Shown piece by piece: positions 54,926 to 63,221 of a DNA stretch of 64,000 nucleotides (the stretch's first letter is position 1; each line of letters begins with the position of its first letter). A model generated the notes under the pieces. The model saw only the letters and a list, made by a program, of their open reading frames with translations. It searched no databases and was not told the DNA's origin. This DNA comes from an uncultured Methanoregula sp. (GTDB taxonomy: Archaea > Halobacteriota > Methanomicrobia > Methanomicrobiales > Methanospirillaceae): positions 1,303,539-1,367,538 of the forward strand of contig NZ_OY763919.1 in the NCBI RefSeq assembly GCF_963667735.1. Direction: 5' to 3'. Made by a program: the position numbers and the translations under genes.

Positions 54926-54938
54926 GTGTTTATACATG
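54926..54938 (-). promoter_or_regulatory. Candidate TATA box of ycaO
   Basis: GTGTTTATACATG on the plus strand reads as a TATA box toward ycaO on the minus strand, about 40 bases before its ATG. The same short divergent region must also hold the promoter of the plus-strand membrane protein. Confidence 0.45.
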
Positions 54939-55002
54939 CCCATTTTTTAACAATGGGTAACGGGCATACGGTTTGCACCGGTTTTATCATCCTCACACTG
55001 CA

Positions 55003-55371
55003 ATGGATGAATACGCTATGGATTACTCGTACCTGGTCCTGAAGTTCATCGTGGGCGGGGGAGTCATCGTGGGGGTGACGTTCCTGGCCCAGCAGGTGGA
55101 TGCGAAATATGCCGGCATCCTGATCGCTGCCCCGATCCTGACCCTTCTTGCGTTCCTCTTCACGTATTCCGAGAGCGGCCTCTCCACGTCCCGGCAGCTG
55201 GTCATCGGGGCGTTCTGGTTTGCCATCCCTACGCTCCTCTTCCTGCTGGCACTCTATCTCCTCCTGGCCCGGTATCCCGTTGGACCCAGCCTCGGCGGGG
55301 CATTCGGGGTCTGGTTCGTGGCAATCCTCGCGATGAACCAGATACTCTACGGGGCCTGGCCGGCTCTATAG
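55003..55371 (+). CDS. Small four-helix membrane protein, DUF3147-like
   Basis: ATG 55003 (or ATG 55018) gives about 122 residues with four predicted membrane helices, starting VLKFIVGGGVIVGVTFLAQQ and including AKYAGILIAAPILTLLAFL and the last helix GGAFGVWFVAIL. It fits the DUF3147 group of small integral membrane proteins; no function is known. It diverges from ycaO. Confidence 0.68.
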   Translation: MDEYAMDYSYLVLKFIVGGGVIVGVTFLAQQVDAKYAGILIAAPILTLLAFLFTYSESGLSTSRQLVIGAFWFAIPTLLFLLALYLLLARYPVGPSLGGAFGVWFVAILAMNQILYGAWPAL

Positions 55372-55481
55372 TTCTCCACGAACCAGTTGCCGGCACATCT
55401 CTGATATACCATTATTTGGCCCGCCACCGGACAGATCCATTAATATTCCCGGACTTGAATGCTTCATGAGAGATCGTCCAC

Positions 55482-55874
55482 ATGAAACCATCCGCTCTTT
55501 GTCTTGGATCGGGCCTTGCGCTCCTGGTTATATTGGTCATCGTTGTCGGCTGCACAGCCCCTTCAACCGGAACCCCGCAGGCAACACCCCTGCCGGCAAC
55601 TCCTGCTCCAACGGTCCCAGCCGGATCCTCCTGCGGCCTCACGACCTGCCATGGCCTCGATCTTGCCTGTGGCTCCGATGCCCCCCAGGTCTGCACCATG
55701 GAGTACCGGCTTGGCGACAAATGCCGGCAGTATGCCCGGTGCGACAGCAGCGGGGGAACCTGCAGGCTTGTCACCGATCCGCAGTTTGCTTCCTGCAAAT
55801 CCTGCGTGGAGCAGTGTGCTGCAAAAGCCGGCAGCAACGGGCAGGCCGCCTTTGAGTGCGAAGCAACGTGCTGA
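55482..55874 (+). CDS. Cysteine-rich lipoprotein
   Basis: A lipoprotein signal ends in VVGC (Cys24) and a Pro/Thr/Ala tether reaches about residue 47. The mature domain is about 80 residues with about a dozen cysteines (SCGLTTCHGLDLACGSDAPQ, then DKCRQYARCDSSGGTCRL and CKSCVEQCAAKAG), ending in ECEATC. Such spacing suggests a disulfide-bonded or metal-binding outer domain. I cannot assign it to a family. Confidence 0.75.
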   Translation: MKPSALCLGSGLALLVILVIVVGCTAPSTGTPQATPLPATPAPTVPAGSSCGLTTCHGLDLACGSDAPQVCTMEYRLGDKCRQYARCDSSGGTCRLVTDPQFASCKSCVEQCAAKAGSNGQAAFECEATC

Positions 55875-55967
55875 TCCCCAGTCTTTCCGGCATGCTCTGT
55901 CAGATTCTGACTTTCCGCAGCAGACCGGATCTTCCCGCATTATTCCGGGTTTTTCCTGTTCAGGATT

Positions 55968-56280
55968 GGGGGGGTCCCCGGCCAACCCCCCCGCCATCTT
56001 TTTTCAAAACCGGTCTGACCCCCCTCCCTGCACAGGGGGGAGGTATGCGGGAGACCCCCCCACCCCCTCTGCCCGGATGAACCCCCCCTGATCAGAATCG
56101 GGTAGCCATTCCCGAACCGCCCCTGACGGAAGCCTGCAAAAACCGGCACTCATATGGGTGTGCAATACGTGTGCATTACCAGTTTTGAGAAGGGGGGTCT
56201 GCCGGGGACCACCCCCCCGTTTATTTTTTAAATCGATCGAACCCCCCTGCCTCACGGTTTTTGGGAGGGGGTGACCCCCC
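55968..56280. repeat. Two copies of a G-run/C-run hairpin element
   Basis: Copy one has G7 (55968-55974) and C7 (55986-55992) around a CCCCGG loop, an AT-rich stretch, then CCCCCCTCCCTG with a facing GGGGGGAGG (56019-56043). Copy two starts 224 bases later: G6 (56192-56197), CGGGGACC, C7 (56212-56218), an AT stretch and CCCCCCTGCC near 56242. Both can form G-C stems. The gap 55875-56413 holds no other recognisable feature. Confidence 0.65.
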
Positions 56281-56413
56281 CTTGATGATCTGTGGAAAGC
56301 CTGACTGGAATTCTGTCTGGATATTTCAGGGGTTCAAAAAAAGAGGGAAATTTCAAGAAAGAAACCGGTGAGTGCTCCGGACCGAAGGACCGGGCAGGTC
56401 TGCAGCACCCTGA

Positions 56414-57415
56414 TCAGAACCAGCTCTCAAGCGTCTTCTGGCCGGCTTTGACCGAGAAGCCTTCCAGCGCCCTGCCGATGCGGTCCTCGGAGAACTCGTA
56501 CCCGTCGCAGAGGAGTTTTTTTATCCCTTCCGGGTCCGGGTGGCCGGCTGCAACCGAATAATCGTCCGTCACCGGCGGGTGGAGGAACATATCGATGACC
56601 GGGGCGGGATCGAAGTCCGGGATCTTCTCTCTGATCTTTGCTTCAAACTCTCCCTTCAGGACGATCTTGAGCCCTGTCTTTGCACCAACGCCGTCAACAC
56701 CCGGGTTGAAGTCGGTCCCGATCAGGATGCCGATCTGGATGAGCTGCTCCCGTGTGAGCTTTAAGCCGGCCAGGGTATCGGCAAGCACGATCCGCTCCGG
56801 GCTCACGGTAATCTGCCGGCCCCGGATCTTCCGCTTGCCTGAAACGGTCAGGTTCCGGACAAGGGTCGGGGCACCGAAGAGCAGGTTGTCATAGTCCTGC
56901 GAGACAACGTACCGGGCATCCCCCTTTGCCACCATGTAGGAGGCCTGGGCCTCGCCCTCCCCCGGGGCCTGCACAACGGGAATCCCCATGAGCCGGAGCA
57001 GTTCCTTTGACGTCTCGACAATGGTGGTATCGACCCGTGTCGCCGACCGGGCCTGCTTGTAGGCCTCCTCGTCGTCGCCCCGCTCCACGGCCTCCTTCCA
57101 CTTCTCCCCGGCAGTGTCCCGGAGTTTCCGGCGCTCATCGATGGTCGCCTGCTTCAGCGCCGCAGGTTTGCCATCGAAGACAAAGACCGGCTTGATGCCC
57201 TTCTCCATGAAACTTGCCATCCGGAAGAGGATCCCCGAGAGATGGGAGGTGACCCGGCCCTTGCTGTCCATCAGCGGCGTCCCGTCCGGCTGCCGGATGA
57301 TTGTCAGGAACTGGTACAGCGCATTGTTTGCATCGATCGCCGCAATCCCCGGGAGAGCCTCCCAGGTAACCGGGGTCTTGTATTCAGCGATGATGTCCCG
57401 TAGTGCAACGCCCAT
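56414..57415 (-). CDS. fen: Flap endonuclease 1
   Basis: ATG 57415 starts [13 protein letters not shown], 333 residues, the usual archaeal length. The N-terminal nuclease region has [13 protein letters not shown] and VFVFDGKP, and the internal region has [12 protein letters not shown] and DNLLFGAP, with the H3TH part around [13 protein letters not shown]. The C-terminus QKTLESWF is a PCNA-binding box. It removes flaps in Okazaki-fragment processing and repair. The small membrane protein gene ends 23 bases upstream on the same strand. Confidence 0.95.
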   Translation of the reverse strand: MGVALRDIIAEYKTPVTWEALPGIAAIDANNALYQFLTIIRQPDGTPLMDSKGRVTSHLSGILFRMASFMEKGIKPVFVFDGKPAALKQATIDERRKLRDTAGEKWKEAVERGDDEEAYKQARSATRVDTTIVETSKELLRLMGIPVVQAPGEGEAQASYMVAKGDARYVVSQDYDNLLFGAPTLVRNLTVSGKRKIRGRQITVSPERIVLADTLAGLKLTREQLIQIGILIGTDFNPGVDGVGAKTGLKIVLKGEFEAKIREKIPDFDPAPVIDMFLHPPVTDDYSVAAGHPDPEGIKKLLCDGYEFSEDRIGRALEGFSVKAGQKTLESWF

Positions 57416-57438
57416 GCTTTCACAACTCTTATCTGTTG

Positions 57439-57753
57439 TTATTTGTAGGCACGCTTTGCCATTTCCGCAACAAGCTCGTCGAGATGGGTTATCGCCATGT
57501 CGTACTTGTCCACCATACGGGTCGAGATCTCCTCGAGGTTGGTCCGGAGCATCCGCTCCCGGGTGATGACGCTCTGCTCCAGCTTGCGCATCTTGACCTG
57601 GAGCGAGAGGAAGAGCCCGCCGATCGAGAGCATCATTAAGCATGCCGCAACCGCGATCGTGAGATCCTGCCAGAACCGGAGGATGAGAACAAGGGTGGAG
57701 ACGACCATGATGATGGTGAGCAGGATATCGAATGCATACTCACGTATGTCCAT
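57439..57753 (-). CDS. Small two-helix membrane protein with coiled coil
   Basis: ATG 57753 gives 104 residues: two membrane helices (about residues 8-25 and 30-48) and a C-terminal helical tail ([20 protein letters not shown]) that looks like a coiled coil facing the cytoplasm. No family is recognised. It lies directly upstream of the flap endonuclease gene, probably co-transcribed, with no evident functional link. Confidence 0.65.
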   Translation of the reverse strand: MDIREYAFDILLTIIMVVSTLVLILRFWQDLTIAVAACLMMLSIGGLFLSLQVKMRKLEQSVITRERMLRTNLEEISTRMVDKYDMAITHLDELVAEMAKRAYK

Positions 57754-57812
57754 GCTTTTAGATGATGGAGAGCACACTAATTAATCTAACTAATTCACCG
57801 GAGACAACAAGC

Positions 57813-58778
57813 GTGGAAATAAAAAAAATAATCCCCTTCATCGCAATGCCGCTCCTCCTTCTCGCCGTGGAGATTGGCGCACTCCTCATCTCGCTTCCCG
57901 TCCAGGCCTCGGGGATCACCGCGTTTGAGGACCCGGATTCGATGGCAAACCCGCTCATCTTCATTGCCATCCTGCTCGTCTTCACCGCATTCCTGCTGAT
58001 CCTGATCAAGTATAACCTGAAAAAAGTGATAGCAGCAATCATCGGGCTCTCCATTCTCTTTACGTTTGCCTACATCTATGCCGCCATCGTCTATGCCGCG
58101 ATCGGGGCAACCGCTGCGGGAGCGCAGGGCTGGTGGGATGCGGTAGTGCCTGGCGTTGTGGTCTATTCGATGACTGCCGAGACCCTTGTTGCAACGATCA
58201 TTATTGTCGCGCTCGCAGTCTTCTCCACGATCCTTCTCTACAAGTATCCCGAATGGTACGTGATCGATGCCCTCGGGATCCTGATAGGTGCCGGCGTTGC
58301 CTCCATCTTCGGCGTCTCTCTGGATATCCTGCCGGTCGTGATCCTCCTCCTCCTTCTCGCGGTCTACGATGCAATCTCGGTGTACAAGACCAAGCACATG
58401 ATCACCCTTGCCGAGGGAGTCATCGATCTCAAGACCCCGATCCTCTTTGTCATTCCCAAGCGCCGGGATTACTCCTTCATGAAAGAAGGGATCGGCAAGC
58501 TCCAGGATGGCGGGGAGCGGGCCGCGTTCATCATCGGGATGGGCGACATGATCATGCCCTCCATTCTCGTGGTCTCGGCAAACGTCTTCATCAAGGGGGC
58601 CAAGCTCGGCGGGATCATCAATCTGCCGGCGCTCGGGGCTGTCATCGGCTCGCTTGCCGGTCTCCTTGTGCTCATGCACTTTGTCATGTCCGGAAAACCG
58701 CAGGCCGGCCTGCCCCCGCTGAACGGCGGGACCATCCTCGGGTTCCTTGCCGGCTGGGCTGCAATGACGCTGATGTGA
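57813..58778 (+). CDS. Presenilin/signal-peptide-peptidase homologue, intramembrane aspartyl protease
   Basis: The catalytic aspartates are Asp186 in LLAVYDAISVY and Asp245 in FIIGMGDMIMPS, the YD and GxGD pair of family A22, within about nine membrane helices. The C-terminal motif is LPPLNGG rather than the usual PAL. GTG 57813 is chosen as start because GGAG (57800-57803) precedes it and the ATGs at 57762 and 57765 leave only eight bases to the opposing gene's start codon. It would give 321 residues. The protease cleaves membrane helices; natural substrates are unknown in archaea. Confidence 0.85.
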   Translation: MEIKKIIPFIAMPLLLLAVEIGALLISLPVQASGITAFEDPDSMANPLIFIAILLVFTAFLLILIKYNLKKVIAAIIGLSILFTFAYIYAAIVYAAIGATAAGAQGWWDAVVPGVVVYSMTAETLVATIIIVALAVFSTILLYKYPEWYVIDALGILIGAGVASIFGVSLDILPVVILLLLLAVYDAISVYKTKHMITLAEGVIDLKTPILFVIPKRRDYSFMKEGIGKLQDGGERAAFIIGMGDMIMPSILVVSANVFIKGAKLGGIINLPALGAVIGSLAGLLVLMHFVMSGKPQAGLPPLNGGTILGFLAGWAAMTLM

Positions 58779-58810
58779 GCAGTGCTCAGGCTCGAACCCT
58801 GAATCAACAA

Positions 58811-58863
58811 AACTTTTTTTCAAAAATCCGGTAGATTTTTTTATTTTTACTAAAAAAGAAAAT
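58811..58863. terminator. T-rich bidirectional terminator between convergent genes
   Basis: The 85-base gap between the presenilin homologue and the NOG1-like gene holds T-runs on both strands (58814-58820 and 58839-58851 on plus; the A-run near 58852-58861 reads as T on minus). Confidence 0.6.
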
Positions 58864-59964
58864 TTATTTCTCGATCTTGTCCGGCGTTTGCTGGACCGTC
58901 CGGGGCTTCCTGGGCTTCTTCACCCGCGGGCGCTTGACTCCCTGGGGATTGAAAGCCTCGGCATCTGTTTCCGTCTCATCCTCATCGTGGACAATCGGCG
59001 ACCGGATATCCACGGCCCGCTCGCGTTTCTTCTCCACGTACTCCGGTTTATGGGTGAGGATCTCTGCGAGAACCTCATCGACACCGGCCCCGGTCTGCGT
59101 GGACATGGTGAGATATCCCTCAACAGCCGTGATATCGGACTTGTTGGCTGCAACAAGCACCGTAACCTGGACCATTCCCTTCACTTCATCGAGCAGGCGG
59201 AGCTGGACCTCCATCGGGTACCCGCAATGCTCGGACGGGTCGAGGATGAAGAGCACGATGTTTGCAACGTTCATCATTGCCGAGAGGGCCTGCCGTTCGA
59301 TCTGGTTGCGTTCCTCTGCGGGCCGGTCAAGGATACCGGGAGTATCCACGAACTGGATCCGCTCCCTGCCCATCACCCGGTGGCCGACAATGATGCCCTT
59401 TGTCGTGAACGGGTATGAGGCCACCTGGGGATCGGCGGAGGATACCCGGCGGATGAACGAGGATTTCCCGACATTCGGGTATCCTGCAATGACGATAGTG
59501 AACTCGTCCTCGACATTGGGGAGCTTGCGCAGGCCGTTCCTGACTTCATTGAGGAATATGAGGTCCCCGTCAATCTGGTGGACCATGGATGCGATCCGGG
59601 CCACTGCCCGTTTGCGCACAACAAGATTGTCTTCCGCTCTCCGGGACTGCAGCACCAGCTGGTTTCCCACCATCTTTGTGTGCTTGGCTGCCCACCCTAC
59701 TGCCCCGAGAGACTGTTTGATCCGGTCGATCCCGAAGAGGATGTCGGCAAGTTCACGGTAGAACGGGTGGATCTCGTCAAACTCGGGAAAGCCGCGGATG
59801 ATATAGACCAGCCGGTCGTGGACTGCCGCTCCCACTGCCCGGACAAACTCGGTATTGGCGCGCTCCTTGTTGTTCTTTTCCGACATCTTCTTTGCCGCCC
59901 GGCGGAAACTCCTGTCCAGGATCTCATCTGCCGTTGGCACTGTCGGCATTTTTTCGAATTCCAC
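58864..59964 (-). CDS. NOG1-family GTP-binding protein
   Basis: GTG 59964 gives MEFEKMPTVPTADEILDRSF, the start expected for archaeal NOG1; ATG 59949 fits the TATA distance better, and ATG 59997 would lie before the TATA box. The G domain has GYPNVGKSS (about residue 155), TTKGIIVGH, VDTPGILDRPAEER and NKSD, in the order G1, switch, G3, G4. The family acts in 60S or 50S ribosome assembly. The tail is charged (DEDETETDAEAFNPQG and a Lys/Arg end), unlike typical shorter members. Confidence 0.92.
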   Translation of the reverse strand: MEFEKMPTVPTADEILDRSFRRAAKKMSEKNNKERANTEFVRAVGAAVHDRLVYIIRGFPEFDEIHPFYRELADILFGIDRIKQSLGAVGWAAKHTKMVGNQLVLQSRRAEDNLVVRKRAVARIASMVHQIDGDLIFLNEVRNGLRKLPNVEDEFTIVIAGYPNVGKSSFIRRVSSADPQVASYPFTTKGIIVGHRVMGRERIQFVDTPGILDRPAEERNQIERQALSAMMNVANIVLFILDPSEHCGYPMEVQLRLLDEVKGMVQVTVLVAANKSDITAVEGYLTMSTQTGAGVDEVLAEILTHKPEYVEKKRERAVDIRSPIVHDEDETETDAEAFNPQGVKRPRVKKPRKPRTVQQTPDKIEK

Positions 59965-59974
59965 AAATCGCCTA

Positions 59975-59990
59975 CCTATATATTTATTGA
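59975..59990. promoter_or_regulatory. Shared TATA region of NOG1 and CBS regulator genes
   Basis: CCTATATATTTATTG in the short divergent gap reads as a TATA box in both directions. It is about 30 bases before the ATG of the CBS regulator, fitting a leaderless message, and 17-35 bases before the possible NOG1 starts. Confidence 0.5.
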
Positions 59991-60010
59991 ATGTCATACG
60001 GTTTATCGTT

Positions 60011-60889
60011 ATGGACCTGTCCCTGATCCAGCGCGATATTCTCATCACCTTAATCACGCTCTACCACCAGCATTCGCATTCCATCAAAGGCGAGGAGATA
60101 GCCGACAGGATCCAGCGCAACCCCGGTACCGTGCGCAACCAGATGCAGGCCTTGAAAGCGATTGGTCTTGTCGACGGGGTCCCGGGGCCGAAAGGAGGGT
60201 ATGTTCCAACCGCCCTTGCCTACACGGAGCTCAACCTGAACGTTTCGGATGGCGATACCGATGTCCCCATCTGGAGGGATGGCGAAGTTGTCGAGGGTGC
60301 GCATGTCCAGGAGATCGATTTCACCACGCTCTGCCACCCCGATATCTGCCATGCCGTGATCAAGCTCTTCGGCAGTGCAAAACTCTTCGAAATCGGGGAC
60401 ACGATAACCATTGGTCCTACCCCGGTGAACAAACTCCTTATCCGGGGGGAGGTCTATGGGAGGGACGAGGTCAAACAGTCGCTCCTGATAGCAACCTCGG
60501 AGATGATCTCGCTTCCCAAGCAGCCGATCAAAAATTACATGTCCAGCCCCCTCAAATCCCTCCGGTGCCTCGACACGATCAAGGATGCTCTTCTTCTCTT
60601 CAACCATGAGCATATCCACGGGGCTCCGGTCATCGAAGGTACCGTTCTTGAGGGGATCGTAACCATGAGCGATATTGCGTTTGCGGTCGAGAACGATCTC
60701 CCCATGTCGACTCCGGTAAATGAGGTCATGACCACGAATGTGGAAGAGATCTCTTCCGATGTGAAGCTCTTCGAGGTCATAAAGAGGTTCAAGGAGCGGG
60801 AGATCGGCCGGCTGATCGTTGTCGAGGATGGCAAACCCGTCGGGATCCTGACCCAGTCCGATGTCATAAGGGTATTTCCCTCGCTCTAA
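60011..60889 (+). CDS. Winged-helix and twin CBS-domain transcriptional regulator
   Basis: The 292-residue protein starts with a winged-helix domain (about 5-70; RDILITLITLYHQHSHSIKG then NPGTVRNQMQALKAIGL), a middle region (about 75-165) and two CBS domains (about 175-290; MSSPLKSLRCLDTIKDALLL and VMTTNVEEISSDVKLFEVIK). CBS pairs bind adenosyl compounds, so it probably senses energy or SAM-like ligands and controls transcription. The ATG is about 30 bases after a TATA box. Targets are unknown. Confidence 0.9.
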   Translation: MDLSLIQRDILITLITLYHQHSHSIKGEEIADRIQRNPGTVRNQMQALKAIGLVDGVPGPKGGYVPTALAYTELNLNVSDGDTDVPIWRDGEVVEGAHVQEIDFTTLCHPDICHAVIKLFGSAKLFEIGDTITIGPTPVNKLLIRGEVYGRDEVKQSLLIATSEMISLPKQPIKNYMSSPLKSLRCLDTIKDALLLFNHEHIHGAPVIEGTVLEGIVTMSDIAFAVENDLPMSTPVNEVMTTNVEEISSDVKLFEVIKRFKEREIGRLIVVEDGKPVGILTQSDVIRVFPSL

Positions 60890-60893
60890 ATGC

Positions 60894-60909
60894 AATATCT
60901 TTAGATATT
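60894..60909. promoter_or_regulatory. Perfect palindrome over the histone promoter
   Basis: AATATCT and AGATATT pair across TT and include the only AT-rich box before the histone gene, so a factor bound here could occlude TBP. It lies 34-49 bases before the ATG; the ribosome site AGGAGGA is at 60927-60933. Confidence 0.45.
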
Positions 60910-60942
60910 TCACGTCCTATTCTTGTAGGAGGAATCACATTT

Positions 60943-61152
60943 ATGACCGAACTTTCGCAGGCTGCGGTTGAACGCATTATCAAGAAGGCAGGGGCAGACC
61001 GTGTCAGCGCAGATGCTACGCTGACTCTTTCCGAGATGATGGAAGAATACGGGGCCTTCCTTGCAAAGGAAGCAAAGAAGATGTCTGACCATGCCGGGCG
61101 GAAGACTCTCCGGGGTTCCGATATCCGGATGGCTGCTGAAATATTCAAATAA
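60943..61152 (+). CDS. Archaeal histone
   Basis: The 69-residue protein has the histone fold of three helices: AAVERIIKKAGADRVSADAT, then LSEMMEEYGAFLAKEAKKMS and TLRGSDIRMAAEIF. Tail-less single-domain histones of this length wrap DNA as dimers to longer filaments in methanogens. A strong ribosome site AGGAGGA nine bases before the ATG suits high expression. Confidence 0.95.
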   Translation: MTELSQAAVERIIKKAGADRVSADATLTLSEMMEEYGAFLAKEAKKMSDHAGRKTLRGSDIRMAAEIFK

Positions 61153-61206
61153 TGCTGATCCGCTGACCAATCGGAAAAATCTCTTTTTCCCGCCTATTTA
61201 GAACAG

Positions 61207-61217
61207 TTTAAATATTT
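61207..61217 (+). promoter_or_regulatory. TATA box of the PRC-barrel gene
   Basis: TTTAAATATTT is centred about 24 bases before ATG 61236, with no ribosome site between, which fits a leaderless archaeal transcript. Confidence 0.5.
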
Positions 61218-61235
61218 GTACATCGTCCATTTTTT

Positions 61236-61490
61236 ATGACTCGTGTATTCGCCCGGAGCCTCTCCCGAAAAAAGATTATGAGTAATGATGGGAAGCTCAT
61301 TGGAACCCTCAAGAATATCAGGGTAGATTTTGATTCAGGTCAGGTTATCGAGATGATCATCCATCCCGATCAGGCTTTCGCAACGGACGGCTACAATCTG
61401 GAAGATGACAAGCTCCTTCTTATCCCCTTCGAAGCGGTCAAGGATATCAAGGATTATATTGTCGTAGACCGCTACCTTGCAAGAAAATAA
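61236..61490 (+). CDS. PRC-barrel domain protein
   Basis: The 84-residue protein begins MTRVFARSLSRKKIMSNDG and continues KLIGTLKNIRVDFDSGQVIE, then DDKLLLIPFEAVKDIKDYIV: the usual PRC-barrel beta pattern of small archaeal proteins. They are thought to be adaptors, some near RNA or cell-division factors; the role here is unknown. Its end overlaps the convergent phosphatase gene by 19 bases. Confidence 0.88.
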   Translation: MTRVFARSLSRKKIMSNDGKLIGTLKNIRVDFDSGQVIEMIIHPDQAFATDGYNLEDDKLLLIPFEAVKDIKDYIVVDRYLARK

Positions 61491-62170
61491 GGATAATATC
61501 TTTTTACCGCTTCAACGAAGCCTTTCCCATACTCTTTTTCTGCTGTATATTGTGCAACAGCCTTGATATCCGGGTGTGCATTTGCAACGGTTGCACTGAT
61601 ACCGGCTGCCTGGAGCATCTGGAGGTCGTTGACCGAGTCCCCGATCGCAAAAAAATCTGTCGGGGCGAGCCCCAGTTCCGGTGCCAGTGCTGCCAGTGCG
61701 GTTCCTTTGTTGACTCCTGACGACTGGAGATGGATTGCATACCCGGTGTCCAGCACCTGGACCGGATGATCGCGGAGGATGGATCTGACTTCCCCCGCCG
61801 GGACGGTCCGGGCAAAGGCACGGTCGGCAAAGCGGTACGTGGGACTGAAGAGTTCCAGTTCCTTTCCCTCTTTCCGGTAATGGTCCTGGAGGATCTCAAG
61901 TGCCCGGAGGACTTCTGCCTGGTCTCCCTGAACGTGGGGTATTCCAGCGTATCCTACCCGGAATACCCCCCCGTTCTCGGCGATGAAGCTCCCCTGTGTT
62001 CCTATCATCTTGCAGAGCGCTTCCATGAAGCAGGGAGCATTCCCGCTCGCAAGCACGACCTCGACACCCTGGTCTGTGAGCGAGCGGATCAGCTCAACCG
62101 CTTCGGTATCGATCCTGCGGGAACTGTTCGTGATCGTCCCGTCTATATCGGTCAGGAGCGCTTTCAACAA
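61472..62170 (-). CDS. pgp: Archaeal phosphoglycolate phosphatase (HAD superfamily)
   Basis: The 232-residue HAD-type protein starts at a TTG (62170) overlapping the radA stop. Motif I is [10 protein letters not shown] with Asp8 and Asp10, motif II GNAPCF, and the end motif [11 protein letters not shown]. The cap region (about residues 80-155) is of the SPP type. The archaeal family hydrolyses phosphoglycolate, a by-product of oxygen or DNA repair. It overlaps radA by seven bases. Confidence 0.88.
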   Translation of the reverse strand: MLKALLTDIDGTITNSSRRIDTEAVELIRSLTDQGVEVVLASGNAPCFMEALCKMIGTQGSFIAENGGVFRVGYAGIPHVQGDQAEVLRALEILQDHYRKEGKELELFSPTYRFADRAFARTVPAGEVRSILRDHPVQVLDTGYAIHLQSSGVNKGTALAALAPELGLAPTDFFAIGDSVNDLQMLQAAGISATVANAHPDIKAVAQYTAEKEYGKGFVEAVKRYYPYFLAR

Positions 62171-63141
62171 GACTTGAGACCCGCCTCTTCTACCATGAAT
62201 GGTGCTTCACCCTCGGGGAGGTTGGGGCTGTCCACGAGACGTGCAATGCGTTTTCCTCCTTTGCTTTTGCGGAGGTAGAGCCGGAACGTGGCGGTGTGGC
62301 CAACGATATTTCCCCCGATGGGCTTTGTCGGATCCCCGAAGAAGACCGCCGGGTTGGACATGACCTGGTTGGTGACGAGTCCTACTGCATTGTGCTGGTC
62401 AATGAGCTTGAAGAGCTCGTGCATATGCCGGTTCAGTTTCTGCTGCCGGGCGGCAAGCGTGCCCCTGCCGGCGTATTCGGCACGGAAGTGGGCGGTTAAG
62501 GAGTCGATGATGAAGAGCTTGACCGGCTTGTCGCTGGTCTTGAGCTCGTCCGCCAGCTCGCGGGAATTGTCGATGAGGAGCATCTGGTGATCCGAGGTAT
62601 GGGCCCGGGCGATATGGATGTTGTTCAGGAATTCCTGGGCATCCGGCATATCGTCGAGTCCGAGGCCGTTGACCATCTGCTCGATACGTTCGGGGCGGAA
62701 TGTATTTTCGGTATCGATATAGATGGCACTGCCGCCAAGACCTCCAAGCTCAACCGGAAGCTGGACATTGACAGCCATCTGGTGGACGATCTGACTCTTA
62801 CCGGAACCGAACTCACCATACATCTCGGTGATGGCCTGCGTTTCCATACCCCCTCCGAGAAGGGTGTCCAGTTCGGGGACACGGAACGAGAGCTTCCGGA
62901 CATCCTTCCGGGCTTCAAAAATATCCTTACCGGTCTTGAATCCCCCGACATCCGCAATCTCGCGGGCAGCTTTTATGATCTTCTTTGCGGTTGATTCCGA
63001 TATCTCCGAGACTTCGGAGAGTTCCGCGGGGGATGCGGTCGCGATACTCTCAACGGAGAGGTACCCGGCTTCACGAAGCTTGTCTGCAGTGCTCGGGCCT
63101 ACGCCCGGTAAATCTTCAATTTCCAATGGTCCTTCAGCCAT
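62164..63141 (-). CDS. radA: DNA recombinase RadA
   Basis: The 325-residue protein has an N-terminal helix-hairpin-helix domain (about 1-65), Walker A GEFGSGKS (109-116) and Walker [12 protein letters not shown], with [10 protein letters not shown] and [15 protein letters not shown] as RadA landmarks. It forms filaments on single-stranded DNA for strand exchange. The RPA-like gene lies 80 bases upstream on the same strand, a fitting neighbour. Confidence 0.97.
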   Translation of the reverse strand: MAEGPLEIEDLPGVGPSTADKLREAGYLSVESIATASPAELSEVSEISESTAKKIIKAAREIADVGGFKTGKDIFEARKDVRKLSFRVPELDTLLGGGMETQAITEMYGEFGSGKSQIVHQMAVNVQLPVELGGLGGSAIYIDTENTFRPERIEQMVNGLGLDDMPDAQEFLNNIHIARAHTSDHQMLLIDNSRELADELKTSDKPVKLFIIDSLTAHFRAEYAGRGTLAARQQKLNRHMHELFKLIDQHNAVGLVTNQVMSNPAVFFGDPTKPIGGNIVGHTATFRLYLRKSKGGKRIARLVDSPNLPEGEAPFMVEEAGLKSC

Positions 63142-63221
63142 TTCTTACACACTCCTATGGCACAACAAGATGTTAAAGACTGGGATATAAACCCCCGGAC
63201 TGCGCAGGGTGAAAGTGGTAA

